From positions 1,674,001 through 1,738,000 of the forward strand of contig NZ_CP020892.1 in the NCBI RefSeq assembly GCF_002163625.1: a stretch of DNA of 64,000 nt, in the 5' to 3' direction. Below, in pieces: positions 50,174 to 58,034 of the stretch; the first letter of the stretch is position 1; each line of letters starts with the position of its first letter. This stretch comes from Pseudomonas sp. M30-35 (lineage in GTDB: Bacteria > Pseudomonadota > Gammaproteobacteria > Pseudomonadales > Pseudomonadaceae). The notes beneath the pieces were generated by a model. That model was given only the letters and a program-made list of their open reading frames with translations. It was not told the origin of the DNA and made no database searches. The position numbers and the translations under genes were made by a program.

Positions 50174-50770
50174 TTACCAACCCGGCACGCCAGTCATGTC
50201 CGGTAGTTTGTGGGCGATCCCTTTATGGCAATCAATACAGGTGGCCTCACCGCTGGCCAATGAAGTTGAGTGCATTTGTGCAGCACGTTTACTTTGCTTG
50301 GTGAAGTCCATGAAGTCGAAGTTGTGGCAGTTGCGACATTCCAGCGAGTCGTTGGCCTTGAGCCGCTGCCATTCATGTTCGGCAAGTTCGCGGCGGTGGG
50401 CGAGAAATTTCTCCCGGGTGTTGATGGTGCCAAAAATCTTGCCCCACACCTCTTTTGATGCCTGCATTTTACGGGCGATTTTATCAGTCCACTTATGCGG
50501 CACGTGACAATCCGGGCAAGTTGCGCGAACGCCTGAGCGGTTGCTGTAATGGATGGTGTCCTTGAGCTCAACAAATACGTTGTCACGCATCTCGTGGCAC
50601 GAGGTGCAAAATTGCTCGGTGTTGGTTACTTCCAGAGCGGTGTTGAAACCACCCCAAAAAATGATTCCGGCAATAAACCCGCCAAGGGTTAAGACCCCCA
50701 GGCTGATGTGCAGGCTGGGTCGGCGCAGTGTGCCCCAGTAATCCTTCAGGAAGGCGAACAAAGATTTCAT
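50174..50770 (-). CDS. napC: Tetrahaem quinol dehydrogenase NapC
   Basis: A 198-residue NapC/NirT-family cytochrome. One N-terminal membrane helix ([20 protein letters not shown]) anchors a periplasmic domain with four CxxCH sites: CTSCH, CPDCH, CRNCH and CIDCH. It oxidises menaquinol or ubiquinol and passes electrons to NapB/NapA. Length is normal. It is the last nap gene, 9 bp after napB, and is followed by a terminator. Confidence 0.96.
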   Translation of the reverse strand: MKSLFAFLKDYWGTLRRPSLHISLGVLTLGGFIAGIIFWGGFNTALEVTNTEQFCTSCHEMRDNVFVELKDTIHYSNRSGVRATCPDCHVPHKWTDKIARKMQASKEVWGKIFGTINTREKFLAHRRELAEHEWQRLKANDSLECRNCHNFDFMDFTKQSKRAAQMHSTSLASGEATCIDCHKGIAHKLPDMTGVPGW

Positions 50771-50779
50771 AACACCTCC

Positions 50780-51268
50780 TCAAGGATTCTGCTTGGCCGA
50801 TTTGTTTTCTTGTTCAAGCACTCTATCGATGTTCTTGAAGGTATTGCCCACGAGTGGCGGCGCCTCTTTTTGCGTAACATGGCACTGGTTGCAGAAGTAG
50901 CGCCGAGGCGAGACCGCCGCCAGTGCCTGACCATCACGGTCCATGTAATGCGTGATGCTGATCATCGGGGCCTGAGTTTTGGCACTGTTGGCGCGGCTGT
51001 GACATGACAGACACTTGTTGCTGTTTATATCCAGGTGATAGCCGCGCGTACTGTGCGGAATCGTCGGCGGCTGTTCTGGATAATTACGTTCGCGTTTGAT
51101 GTCCTTGTTTTCAGTGCTACTCAACTTCGGAGCAGGAAGATCCTGGCTCAAGGTGCCACCCGGACGTCGCCCATCGGGTGCGGGCGCGTCGAGTGGATAA
51201 TTGATGTCGCTGGCAACTGCAATGCCAAACACGGCAAGTAGTAAAAGCGGCAGTAGGCGGTAGCTCAT
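50780..51268 (-). CDS. napB: Dihaem cytochrome NapB
   Basis: A 162-residue small subunit of periplasmic nitrate reductase with a Sec signal peptide (YRLLPLLLLAVFGIAVA) and two haem sites, CLSCH and CNQCH. TRGYHLDINSNKCLSCH and ISITHYMDRDG are typical of NapB, as is APPLVGNTFKNI. ATG 51268 is taken from the signal peptide start; an earlier start would lie within napA. It mediates electron flow from NapC to NapA. Confidence 0.95.
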   Translation of the reverse strand: MSYRLLPLLLLAVFGIAVASDINYPLDAPAPDGRRPGGTLSQDLPAPKLSSTENKDIKRERNYPEQPPTIPHSTRGYHLDINSNKCLSCHSRANSAKTQAPMISITHYMDRDGQALAAVSPRRYFCNQCHVTQKEAPPLVGNTFKNIDRVLEQENKSAKQNP

Positions 51269-51279
51269 GACTGTATTCC

Positions 51280-53784
51280 TCAGGCCAGGTTGACCAGTTC
51301 GATCTTCACCGCACATTTTTTGTAGTCGGTTTGTTTGGAGATCGGGTCGGTGGCATCCAACGTGACTTTATTGATCAGTTTTCGAGCATCAAAAAAGGGT
51401 ACGAATACCAGCCCTTGAGGAGGCTTGTTACGCCCGCGGGTTTCGATGCGTGCACGGGTTTCGCCACGGCGGCTGATGACCTTAACTTCGCTGCCGCGCC
51501 GTGCCTTCATGGCTTTAGCATCGTCGGGATGCATGTAAACCACTGCGTCCGGCACGGCTCTATGCAACTCCGGTACGCGCTGGGTCATGGTCCCGGTGTG
51601 CCAGTGTTCGAGCACTCGACCGGTACACAGCCAGAACGGGTATTCCTCATCCGGTGATTCTGCTGGCGGCTCGTACGGCAGGGCGAAGATGATGGCTTTT
51701 TTATCGGCATGGCCGTAGAACTGCACCTCGCTGCCTTTTTCCACGTACGGGTCAGAGCCTTCGCGGTAGCGCCACAAGGTTTCCTTGCCATCCACCACCG
51801 GCCAACGCAGGCCGCGAGCGTTGTGATAATCATCAAAGGGTGCGAGATCATGGCCATGCCCTCGGCCAAAGGCGGCGTACTCTTCAAACAAGCCTTTTTG
51901 CACATAGAAGCCAAAGGCTTTGGTCTCATCATTGAGATAGCCTTCAGCCAATTGTTCGCTTGGGAATTGGTCGACCTGACCATTTTTGTAGAGCACTTCG
52001 AACAGCGACTTGCCTTTTAGCTCTGGGGTTTTTGCCAGCAGCTCTGCTGGCCAGACATCTTCCGTTTTGAAGCGCTTGGAAAACTCCATCAGTTGCCACA
52101 AATCTGACTTTGCATCGCCCGGCGGGCTGACAAGCTGATGCCAAAATTGCGTACGCCGCTCGGCGTTGCCGTAAGCACCTTCCTTCTCGACCCACATGGC
52201 AGTCGGCAATATCAGGTCGGCGGCCTGGGCAGACACGGTTGGGTAGGGGTCGGAGACAATTACAAAAACATCGGGGTTACGCCATCCCGGCAATACTTCC
52301 TGCATGATGTTGGGCCCGGCCTGCATGTTGTTGCTGGCCATGGTCCAGTAAACCTTGAGTACGCTGTCTTTGAGCATGCGGCTCTGTTGCACCGCATGAA
52401 AGCCTGGTTTTTCCTGAATCGTTCCGGCGGGTAGCTTCCAGATCTTCTCCGCCGTTTCTCGGTGTTTAGGATTGGTGACGACTAAGTCAGCCGGTAAACG
52501 GTGTGAAAAGGTGCCCACTTCTCGAGCAGTACCGCAGGCTGATGGCTGGCCTGTCAGCGAGAAAGGGCTGTTGCCCGGCTCGCTGATTTTGCCGGTGAGC
52601 AAGTGAATGTTGTAAACCATGTTGTTGGCCCAGACGCCGCGAGTGTGCTGGTTAAAGCCCATGGTCCAGAACGACACTACTTTACGTTTTGGGTCGGCGT
52701 ACAACTCGGCCAACTGCTGCAGCCGCTCAGCTGGCACGCCACTCTCTTTGGCCGCTCGCTCAAGGGTATAGGGTTTGACGAATTCAGCGTATTGCTCGAA
52801 CGAGATATCGCCCCAGGTGTTGGCGTTGTCGGCGTTCTTGGCTTGCACCTCCAGTGGGTTGTCTGGACGCAGGCCGTATCCAATGTCTTCGGCACCTTTG
52901 GCGAAGCGGGTGTGCTTGCTGACAAAGTCCTTGTTCACTGCGCCAGACTGAATGATGTGGTTGGCGATGTAGTTAAGGATTAACAAGTCAGTCTGTGGGG
53001 TGAAAACCATGGGTATATCGGCAAGCTCAAAACTGCGGTGCTCAAAGGTCGAAAGCACGGCCACTTTGACATGGGGAGAACTCAGGCGCCGGTCAGTCAG
53101 ACGGCTCCAGAGAATCGGGTGCATCTCCGCCATATTTGAGCCCCAAAGCACAAATGCATCGGTGGCTTCAATGTCGTCATAGCAGCCCATTGGCTCATCC
53201 ATGCCGAAGGTACGCATGAAGCCCATGACCGCTGAGGCCATGCAGTGGCGCGCGTTAGGGTCGATGTTGTTACTGCGAAAACCTGCCTTCATCAACTTAT
53301 TGGCGGCGTAGCCTTCCCAGACTGTCCACTGGCCGGAACCAAACATGCCGAGCGCTGTTGGGCCGTCTGATTTAAGGGTCTGTTTGACCTTGGTTTCCAT
53401 GATGTCGAACGCTTGCTCCCAGCTGATCGGCTGGAAGTCGCCCTGTTTGTCGTATTGACCGTCCTTCATGCGCAGCATCGGCTGGGTCAAGCGATCGCTG
53501 CCGTACATGATCTTCGACAGGAAGTAGCCTTTAACGCAGTTAAGGCCGCGGTTGACCTCAGCCTTGACATCACCATGGGTTGCCACCACTTGGTTATCGC
53601 GAGTCGCAACCATCACACTGCAACCGGTACCACAAAAGCGGCAGGGTGCCTTGTTCCAGTTCAGCGTGGTCATGTCTGACTCAGTGACTAGATTGGAGGC
53701 CGTGGTAATTATTGGTAAACCCGCTGCGGCTGCAGCGATTGCAGCGGCCTGTGCTTTGGCAAACTGACGACGAGTCAGGTTCAT
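51280..53784 (-). CDS. napA: Periplasmic nitrate reductase catalytic subunit NapA
   Basis: An 834-residue molybdoenzyme with a Tat signal ([20 protein letters not shown]). The [4Fe-4S] site is [12 protein letters not shown]...GLNCVKGY near residue 48, the Mo-ligand Cys lies in [12 protein letters not shown] near 176, and a bis-MGD scaffold follows to the conserved C-terminus ([20 protein letters not shown]). It reduces nitrate to nitrite in the periplasm with electrons from NapC and NapB. Its start overlaps the stop of napD by 4 bp. Full length and intact. Confidence 0.97.
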   Translation of the reverse strand: MNLTRRQFAKAQAAAIAAAAAGLPIITTASNLVTESDMTTLNWNKAPCRFCGTGCSVMVATRDNQVVATHGDVKAEVNRGLNCVKGYFLSKIMYGSDRLTQPMLRMKDGQYDKQGDFQPISWEQAFDIMETKVKQTLKSDGPTALGMFGSGQWTVWEGYAANKLMKAGFRSNNIDPNARHCMASAVMGFMRTFGMDEPMGCYDDIEATDAFVLWGSNMAEMHPILWSRLTDRRLSSPHVKVAVLSTFEHRSFELADIPMVFTPQTDLLILNYIANHIIQSGAVNKDFVSKHTRFAKGAEDIGYGLRPDNPLEVQAKNADNANTWGDISFEQYAEFVKPYTLERAAKESGVPAERLQQLAELYADPKRKVVSFWTMGFNQHTRGVWANNMVYNIHLLTGKISEPGNSPFSLTGQPSACGTAREVGTFSHRLPADLVVTNPKHRETAEKIWKLPAGTIQEKPGFHAVQQSRMLKDSVLKVYWTMASNNMQAGPNIMQEVLPGWRNPDVFVIVSDPYPTVSAQAADLILPTAMWVEKEGAYGNAERRTQFWHQLVSPPGDAKSDLWQLMEFSKRFKTEDVWPAELLAKTPELKGKSLFEVLYKNGQVDQFPSEQLAEGYLNDETKAFGFYVQKGLFEEYAAFGRGHGHDLAPFDDYHNARGLRWPVVDGKETLWRYREGSDPYVEKGSEVQFYGHADKKAIIFALPYEPPAESPDEEYPFWLCTGRVLEHWHTGTMTQRVPELHRAVPDAVVYMHPDDAKAMKARRGSEVKVISRRGETRARIETRGRNKPPQGLVFVPFFDARKLINKVTLDATDPISKQTDYKKCAVKIELVNLA

Positions 53785-54041
53785 GGTGTTGCTCCTTCGC
53801 TGGCAAGGAGTTCGTGATAAACCAGTGCGGCATTTAGCACACCGGGAATGTTGTTGATCTGGTCAATACGTTGAAGTATTTGCTGCTCATCTTTCGCCTC
53901 AATGACCACTACGAGCTTGCCGACAGGGCTCTCCTGATGCAGTTCAAGGCCAGGTAGCAAGCGCAAGTTGGCTTTCACCGCGGCAAATAATTCGGGGCGT
54001 GCGTGTACCAATAAACTGGCGATATGCATAGATTCATCCAT
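53781..54041 (-). CDS. napD: NapA signal-peptide chaperone NapD
   Basis: An 86-residue cytoplasmic ferredoxin-fold protein that binds the NapA Tat signal and delays export until the cofactor is inserted. It has [19 protein letters not shown] at the start (family hallmark IASLVVHA) and [20 protein letters not shown] and [14 protein letters not shown] 54041 fits GGAG nine bases upstream; the long frame extending to 54191 would cover napE in another frame and is not real. Coupled to napA by a 4-bp overlap. Confidence 0.93.
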   Translation of the reverse strand: MDESMHIASLLVHARPELFAAVKANLRLLPGLELHQESPVGKLVVVIEAKDEQQILQRIDQINNIPGVLNAALVYHELLASEGATP

Positions 54042-54088
54042 GTCACGTTGCTCCAGGTTGAGCGTGTGCTGTGCGGTGAAATGCGAAG

Positions 54089-54259
54089 TTAGGAAGGAGG
54101 AGGGCCGGGTGGGCCGACAAGCATCTGCAAAAACCAGACAAAGAAGCCGTAGCCACCCACAATGGCGATGGCTAACGCAGGGAATAGGCAAATAACAAGA
54201 AATAGGAAAAGTCGGGTTTCCTTGCCCTTTGTGCCCTTATCATCCGCAGTATCACGCAT
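54089..54259 (-). CDS. napE: Small membrane protein NapE, first gene of the nap operon
   Basis: A 56-residue protein with a charged N-terminus (MRDTADDKGTKGKETRLF), one membrane helix (FLVICLFPALAIAIVGGYGF) and a C-terminal FVWFLQMLVGPPGPPPS. This is the conserved NapE pattern (KxxELxxFLxLAVxxxPxLxVxxVGGYGFxVWxxQ). ATG 54257-54259, stop 54089-54091. Its role in nitrate reduction is unknown. It opens a napEDABC operon that lacks the napF found in P. aeruginosa. Confidence 0.9.
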   Translation of the reverse strand: MRDTADDKGTKGKETRLFLFLVICLFPALAIAIVGGYGFFVWFLQMLVGPPGPPPS

Positions 54260-54318
54260 GCAGGCTCACTCCTTTAGATAGGTGTGAAGCAAGTTTAGAC
54301 ACGCTTGGAAAAAGCGAA

Positions 54319-54332
54319 TTGATTGAGGTCAA
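54319..54332 (-). promoter_or_regulatory. ANR/FNR-type box upstream of napE
   Basis: TTGAT-TGAG-GTCAA differs by one base from the consensus TTGAT-N4-ATCAA. It lies 60-73 bp upstream of the napE start, a usual activator position, and suggests oxygen-limited expression of nap. Confidence 0.6.
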
Positions 54333-54472
54333 TGACCTGATAAATGGTAGGGGAAAGTAGCGGTGGAAACAGGCTCTGGAGGTTTTTGATTGTGCCCGAG
54401 CGGCGCGCAAGGTGGATAGCATGCTAACATTTGTTTGCGGCCAATCAGGGGCCGTTTTTTGTGAGCAGTAGA

Positions 54473-55657
54473 ATGTCCGATAGCAATCCTTCCAGCCATC
54501 TGCAACAAGGCACCAGAGCTTATAAACGCGCAACCTTCGCGTTATTTTGTGCAGGGTTTTCGACCTTTGCTTTGCTCTATTGTGTGCAACCGTTGCTGCC
54601 TTTACTGGCCAGTTATTTCAGTGTTTCAGCCGCAGCAAGCAGCTTGGCGTTATCCCTGACAACGCTGAGCCTTGCCTTGTGTTTGTTGATCTCTGGCGCG
54701 CTAGCAGAAAGCTGGGGGCGTAAGCCGGTCATGGCTGTTGCACTGGGGCTGGCTAGCCTGCTTGGTGTGGCCTGCGCATTTGTCAGCGACTGGGATCATT
54801 TATTGGTTTTGCGCGCATTGCTCGGTTTGGCGCTCAGCGGGTTGCCAGCACTGGCTATGGCTTATGTGGGCGAAGAGTTCGACCCTGAAGCCTTGCCTGC
54901 TGCGATGGGGCTGTATATCGGCGGCACCGCATTGGGTGGTTTGTTAGGGCGATTGCTGGCGGGTCTACTCAGCGATATTGGTGGATGGCACCTGGCCTTG
55001 GCCGGTATTGGCGGCCTTGGGGTTTTAGGTCTTGGTTTGTTCATCTGGCTGTTACCTGCTTCGCGACATTTTCAGGCGCAGTCGTTGTCGTTCAGCGGCC
55101 TGTTACGCAACTTTCGGTTGCACCTGGCCAATCGAGAGCTACGGCTGTTATTCAGCATGGGTTTCTTGTTGATGGGCGGTTTTGTCGCCATGTTCAATTA
55201 CGTAGGCTTCCGTTTGGCTGCAGCCCCATTCAACTTGTCGTCGACGGTGATTGGCTTGCTGTTTACGGTTTATCTGGTAGGTATTTTCAGTGCCGGCTGG
55301 GCTGGAAGACTTGTGCCACGTTTGGGCGCACGCCAGGTTATGCAGGGCGGGATTGTCATCATGCTGATCGGTGTCGGGCTGTGCGCGACGCCTTGGCTGG
55401 TTGCCGTAGTCATTGGTTTGGGATTGTTCACCCTTGGCTTTTTTGCTGCGCATGCGGTCGCCAGTGGCCAAATCGGCCAGCGAGCAAAAGGCGCTAAAGC
55501 TCAGGCGTCTGCACTGTACCTGTGTGCCTATTATCTGGGCTCAAGCGTGGTCGGTTACGTTGGCGGCTATGTATGGGAGCACGCGGGTTGGTTGCCGTTG
55601 TTGGGCGTTTTGGCGGGTTTGTTTATTGTCGCTGCATGGCGTGCTCGCAAGCTGTAA
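54473..55657 (+). CDS. MFS transporter (YnfM/arabinose-efflux-like)
   Basis: A 394-residue, 12-helix major-facilitator transporter. It contains SGALAESWGRKPVMA in loop 2-3, LRALLGLALSGLPALAMAYVGEEF in helices 4-5 and GRLLAGLLSDIGGW; the second half begins near LLFSMGFLLMGG. It resembles the YnfM branch (DHA1), which exports sugars or drugs. ATG 54473 gives a short hydrophilic N-terminus before helix 1; its ribosome site is weak (GAGCAG). It is divergent from the nap operon and ends 19 bp before a convergent AraC-type regulator gene. Confidence 0.86.
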   Translation: MSDSNPSSHLQQGTRAYKRATFALFCAGFSTFALLYCVQPLLPLLASYFSVSAAASSLALSLTTLSLALCLLISGALAESWGRKPVMAVALGLASLLGVACAFVSDWDHLLVLRALLGLALSGLPALAMAYVGEEFDPEALPAAMGLYIGGTALGGLLGRLLAGLLSDIGGWHLALAGIGGLGVLGLGLFIWLLPASRHFQAQSLSFSGLLRNFRLHLANRELRLLFSMGFLLMGGFVAMFNYVGFRLAAAPFNLSSTVIGLLFTVYLVGIFSAGWAGRLVPRLGARQVMQGGIVIMLIGVGLCATPWLVAVVIGLGLFTLGFFAAHAVASGQIGQRAKGAKAQASALYLCAYYLGSSVVGYVGGYVWEHAGWLPLLGVLAGLFIVAAWRARKL

Positions 55658-55676
55658 GTATCAGCACGCAGCCAAT

Positions 55677-56675
55677 TCACTGCTCCATCGAGCGATACGC
55701 TCCAGGCGTTAATCCGGTCCATTTTTTGAAAGCACGATGAAAGGCTGAAGGTTCAGAAAACCCCAGCTGTTCGGCAATCATCTGAATCGACACCTCATCG
55801 CGGCTCAGGTGGTAAATAGCCAGGTCGCGGCGTAAATGGTCTTTCAACTCCTGAAAACTGGAGCCTTCTTCGCGCAGGCGGCGACGCAAGGTTTGTGGGC
55901 TCATGTGCAGTTTTTGCGCGACTTCTTCAAGGTCCGGCCAGTCGCTGCAATCACGTCCGAGCGAGCGCCTTATCTGACTGTTCAAGCTATGCCCGCCGTC
56001 GGGGCGGGCAAGAAGATCTGCCGGTGAATGTTGAAGAAAATGCTTGAGCGTGCGTTCGTCCTGCAGCAAGGGCATCGCCAGATAACGCTTGTGAAAACGT
56101 ATGCAGGTTCGTTGACTATTGAACTCCCGCGGGCAGGGAAACAGCAGTTGATAGTGCGTTTCATGATCCGGCTTGGCGTAGCTGAATGTTGCTTGCTCAA
56201 GGCGAATACGCTGACCGATCAGCCAACTGCCCAAGCGGTGCCAAATAACCAGTAATGACTCGATCAAAAAATGTTCAGGGTCATCCAGGGTTGGGCCATC
56301 GACTGTGAGGCAGGCGAAGTCACCTTCGTGGCTTATTTGAATGCTTGGTGCTTCGGGGAACAAGCTATAAAACAGGCTGCCGCGACTCAGGGCTTTTTCC
56401 AGTGAATGGCAATGGATAATTGCATGGCACATCATGGCGAAGGTGCCGCGCTTGCTTGGGTATTTAGCGAAACCGAGATATTCGTCGTCGAGCATTTCCC
56501 AAAGCTGCTGAATAAGCAGGGCGAATTGTTCGGGAGCGATGCGTGCTCGCGGCTCGTCCAGTAGCGCGGGTTGGATATTGAGCTGGCGAAGCAGTGCCGA
56601 ACAGTCACAACCCTTGCGCTGCGCACCGCCTAGAACGGCACGGACAAAATGGCTGGCAATGGTTTGTTCGCTCAT
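55677..56675 (-). CDS. AraC-family regulator with Arabinose_bd (PF12625-type) N-terminus
   Basis: A 332-residue regulator. The N-terminal effector domain begins SHFVRAVLGGAQRKGCD and runs to about 230. The C-terminal double helix-turn-helix is clear: WPDLEEVAQKLHMSPQTLRRRLREEGSSFQ and the consensus second motif IQMIAEQLGFSEPSAFHRAFKKWTGLTPGAYR. This is the OruR/FeaR-like Pseudomonas group that often controls adjacent catabolic genes. ATG 56675 (family start MSEQTIASHF) is preferred over a start 19 codons upstream. Neighbours are an MFS transporter and a lactonase; a target cannot be assigned. Confidence 0.88.
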   Translation of the reverse strand: MSEQTIASHFVRAVLGGAQRKGCDCSALLRQLNIQPALLDEPRARIAPEQFALLIQQLWEMLDDEYLGFAKYPSKRGTFAMMCHAIIHCHSLEKALSRGSLFYSLFPEAPSIQISHEGDFACLTVDGPTLDDPEHFLIESLLVIWHRLGSWLIGQRIRLEQATFSYAKPDHETHYQLLFPCPREFNSQRTCIRFHKRYLAMPLLQDERTLKHFLQHSPADLLARPDGGHSLNSQIRRSLGRDCSDWPDLEEVAQKLHMSPQTLRRRLREEGSSFQELKDHLRRDLAIYHLSRDEVSIQMIAEQLGFSEPSAFHRAFKKWTGLTPGAYRSMEQ

Positions 56676-56759
56676 GAAAATGTTCCCGGCTAACGACTGC
56701 CCGATGGTGCCAGTCAGTCGCGGCAGGGACAAGCATACTGGCGCACGGATGAGCAGACG

Positions 56760-56785
56760 TGCGCTGAAATGGCCGTTTCAGCGCA
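56760..56785. repeat. Hairpin between lactonase and AraC genes
   Basis: TGCGCTGAAA (56760-56769) pairs perfectly with TTTCAGCGCA (56776-56785) around a 6-nt loop. No T-tract follows. It is just after the lactonase stop and could act as a weak terminator or mRNA 3' stabiliser. Confidence 0.5.
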
Positions 56786-56792
56786 TGGCGTG

Positions 56793-57962
56793 TTATCTGT
56801 CAGCGCCGATAAATACCAGGTCAGATGGATTGCCAATGCTGACTCGTTGCTGGACTTTTCCCAGTTTGCCGCTGAGCGCGTCGCGGGTAATCACCAGCAC
56901 TTCATTGCTGCCTTGATTGGCAACCAGCAGGTGATTACCACTCGGGTCCAGGCTGAATTCACGTAACTCTTTGCCTTCGATCATGTGGCGCTGAATTAAC
57001 GCTAGTTGAGCATCCGCTGGGTTAGTTTTGAATACCAGTATCTGACTCACCGGACCGCGAGTTGCAACGTATAAAAAGCGGCCATCCGCTGAGGTGTGCA
57101 AAGCCCCGGCTGCATAACTTGCGGGTTCAGTGTTGGCCTGATCAAGGTCAATAATGTGCGGGTTTAATAGCTTGCCTTGCTCGTAGTCGAACACGGCTAA
57201 CTGATTACTGAGCTCAAGTGTCAGGTAGGCTTGCTTGCCGTCATTGCTGAACAGCAGGTGGCGCGGGCCGCTGCCGGGTGGCAACGCAGTTGAGCCTGCG
57301 GGCGTTAAGGGGGTTGAGCCTGCTTGGGGGTTATAGCGATAGCTAAACACTTGATCAGCGCCTAGGTCGCTGGCAAACAAATACTGGTGATCATTGCTCA
57401 TTATCACAGAGTGAACGTGTGAGCTAGCTTGACGCTCTTTGTTGACACGGCTGGGCGGGTGGCTGAAGCGCTGGCTTGGCGCATGCAACTCACCGTCGGC
57501 GCCAACGGGTAACACGCTTAGACTGCCGCCAGGGTTCGGATTGACCGCATAGTTGGCGACAAACAGGAAGCGCTCATCAGCGCTCAAACTGGCATGGGTT
57601 GGCTCATCACCGCCGCTGTCGACACGGTTGATTGGCTTAATCGAGCGGTTGTTTGCGTCAATTGAAAAACTACTGGCCTGACCGATATTAGCGGCTTGGC
57701 CCGGACCGTTTTCATTAACGCTAAATAGCCTGCTTTGATCCGCCGAAAGCAACAGGAAGGATGGATTAGCAGCGCTGATGACTTGTTCCGGTTGCTCACC
57801 GATACGACCTGTTTGGTTGTCGTAGTGATAACGATAAATACCTTGGCTTGTGCCTTGGGTGTAGCTGCCAATTAACAGATCGTATTGGTTGGGCATGGTC
57901 GGGCTCGTGGTGCAGGCGCATAAGCTGGAAATGCTTAGCAACAGGGCGGTTGGTTTGAGCAT
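56793..57962 (-). CDS. Lactonase/beta-propeller protein (Pgl/carboxymuconate-cyclase-like), probable lipoprotein
   Basis: A 389-residue seven-bladed beta-propeller of the lactonase_7 family (YbhE-type Pgl and muconate cyclase). The N-terminus has a hydrophobic signal and a possible lipobox SSLCAC near residue 15, so it is probably exported or lipid anchored, unlike cytoplasmic Pgl. Family blocks are LIGSYTQGTSQGIYRY, NPSFLLLSADQSRLFSVNE, DGRFLYVATRG and SPRHLLF-like SGPRHLLFSNDGK. Such enzymes open lactones such as 6-phosphogluconolactone or glucono-lactone. Being directly downstream of gcd on the same strand, it may hydrolyse the gluconolactone made by glucose dehydrogenase in the periplasm; a terminator between them argues against strict co-transcription. 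Confidence 0.83.
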   Translation of the reverse strand: MLKPTALLLSISSLCACTTSPTMPNQYDLLIGSYTQGTSQGIYRYHYDNQTGRIGEQPEQVISAANPSFLLLSADQSRLFSVNENGPGQAANIGQASSFSIDANNRSIKPINRVDSGGDEPTHASLSADERFLFVANYAVNPNPGGSLSVLPVGADGELHAPSQRFSHPPSRVNKERQASSHVHSVIMSNDHQYLFASDLGADQVFSYRYNPQAGSTPLTPAGSTALPPGSGPRHLLFSNDGKQAYLTLELSNQLAVFDYEQGKLLNPHIIDLDQANTEPASYAAGALHTSADGRFLYVATRGPVSQILVFKTNPADAQLALIQRHMIEGKELREFSLDPSGNHLLVANQGSNEVLVITRDALSGKLGKVQQRVSIGNPSDLVFIGADR

Positions 57963-57979
57963 GCTTGCTCCTTGGCAAA

Positions 57980-58006
57980 ACAAAAAGAGGGCCTTGCGGC
58001 CCTCTT
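57980..58006 (-). terminator. Terminator of gcd
   Basis: On the minus strand AAGAGGGCC-GCAA-GGCCCTCTT (57985-58006) is followed by TTT and further T. It separates gcd from the lactonase gene. Confidence 0.88.
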
Positions 58007-58034
58007 GAAGTACAAACAGCTAGTTTAAGCGCTG

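Noticed and set aside
53781..54191. Long 136-residue version of napD
   Set aside because: The extra N-terminus overlaps napE and lacks homology; NapD starts at 54041 with a good ribosome site.
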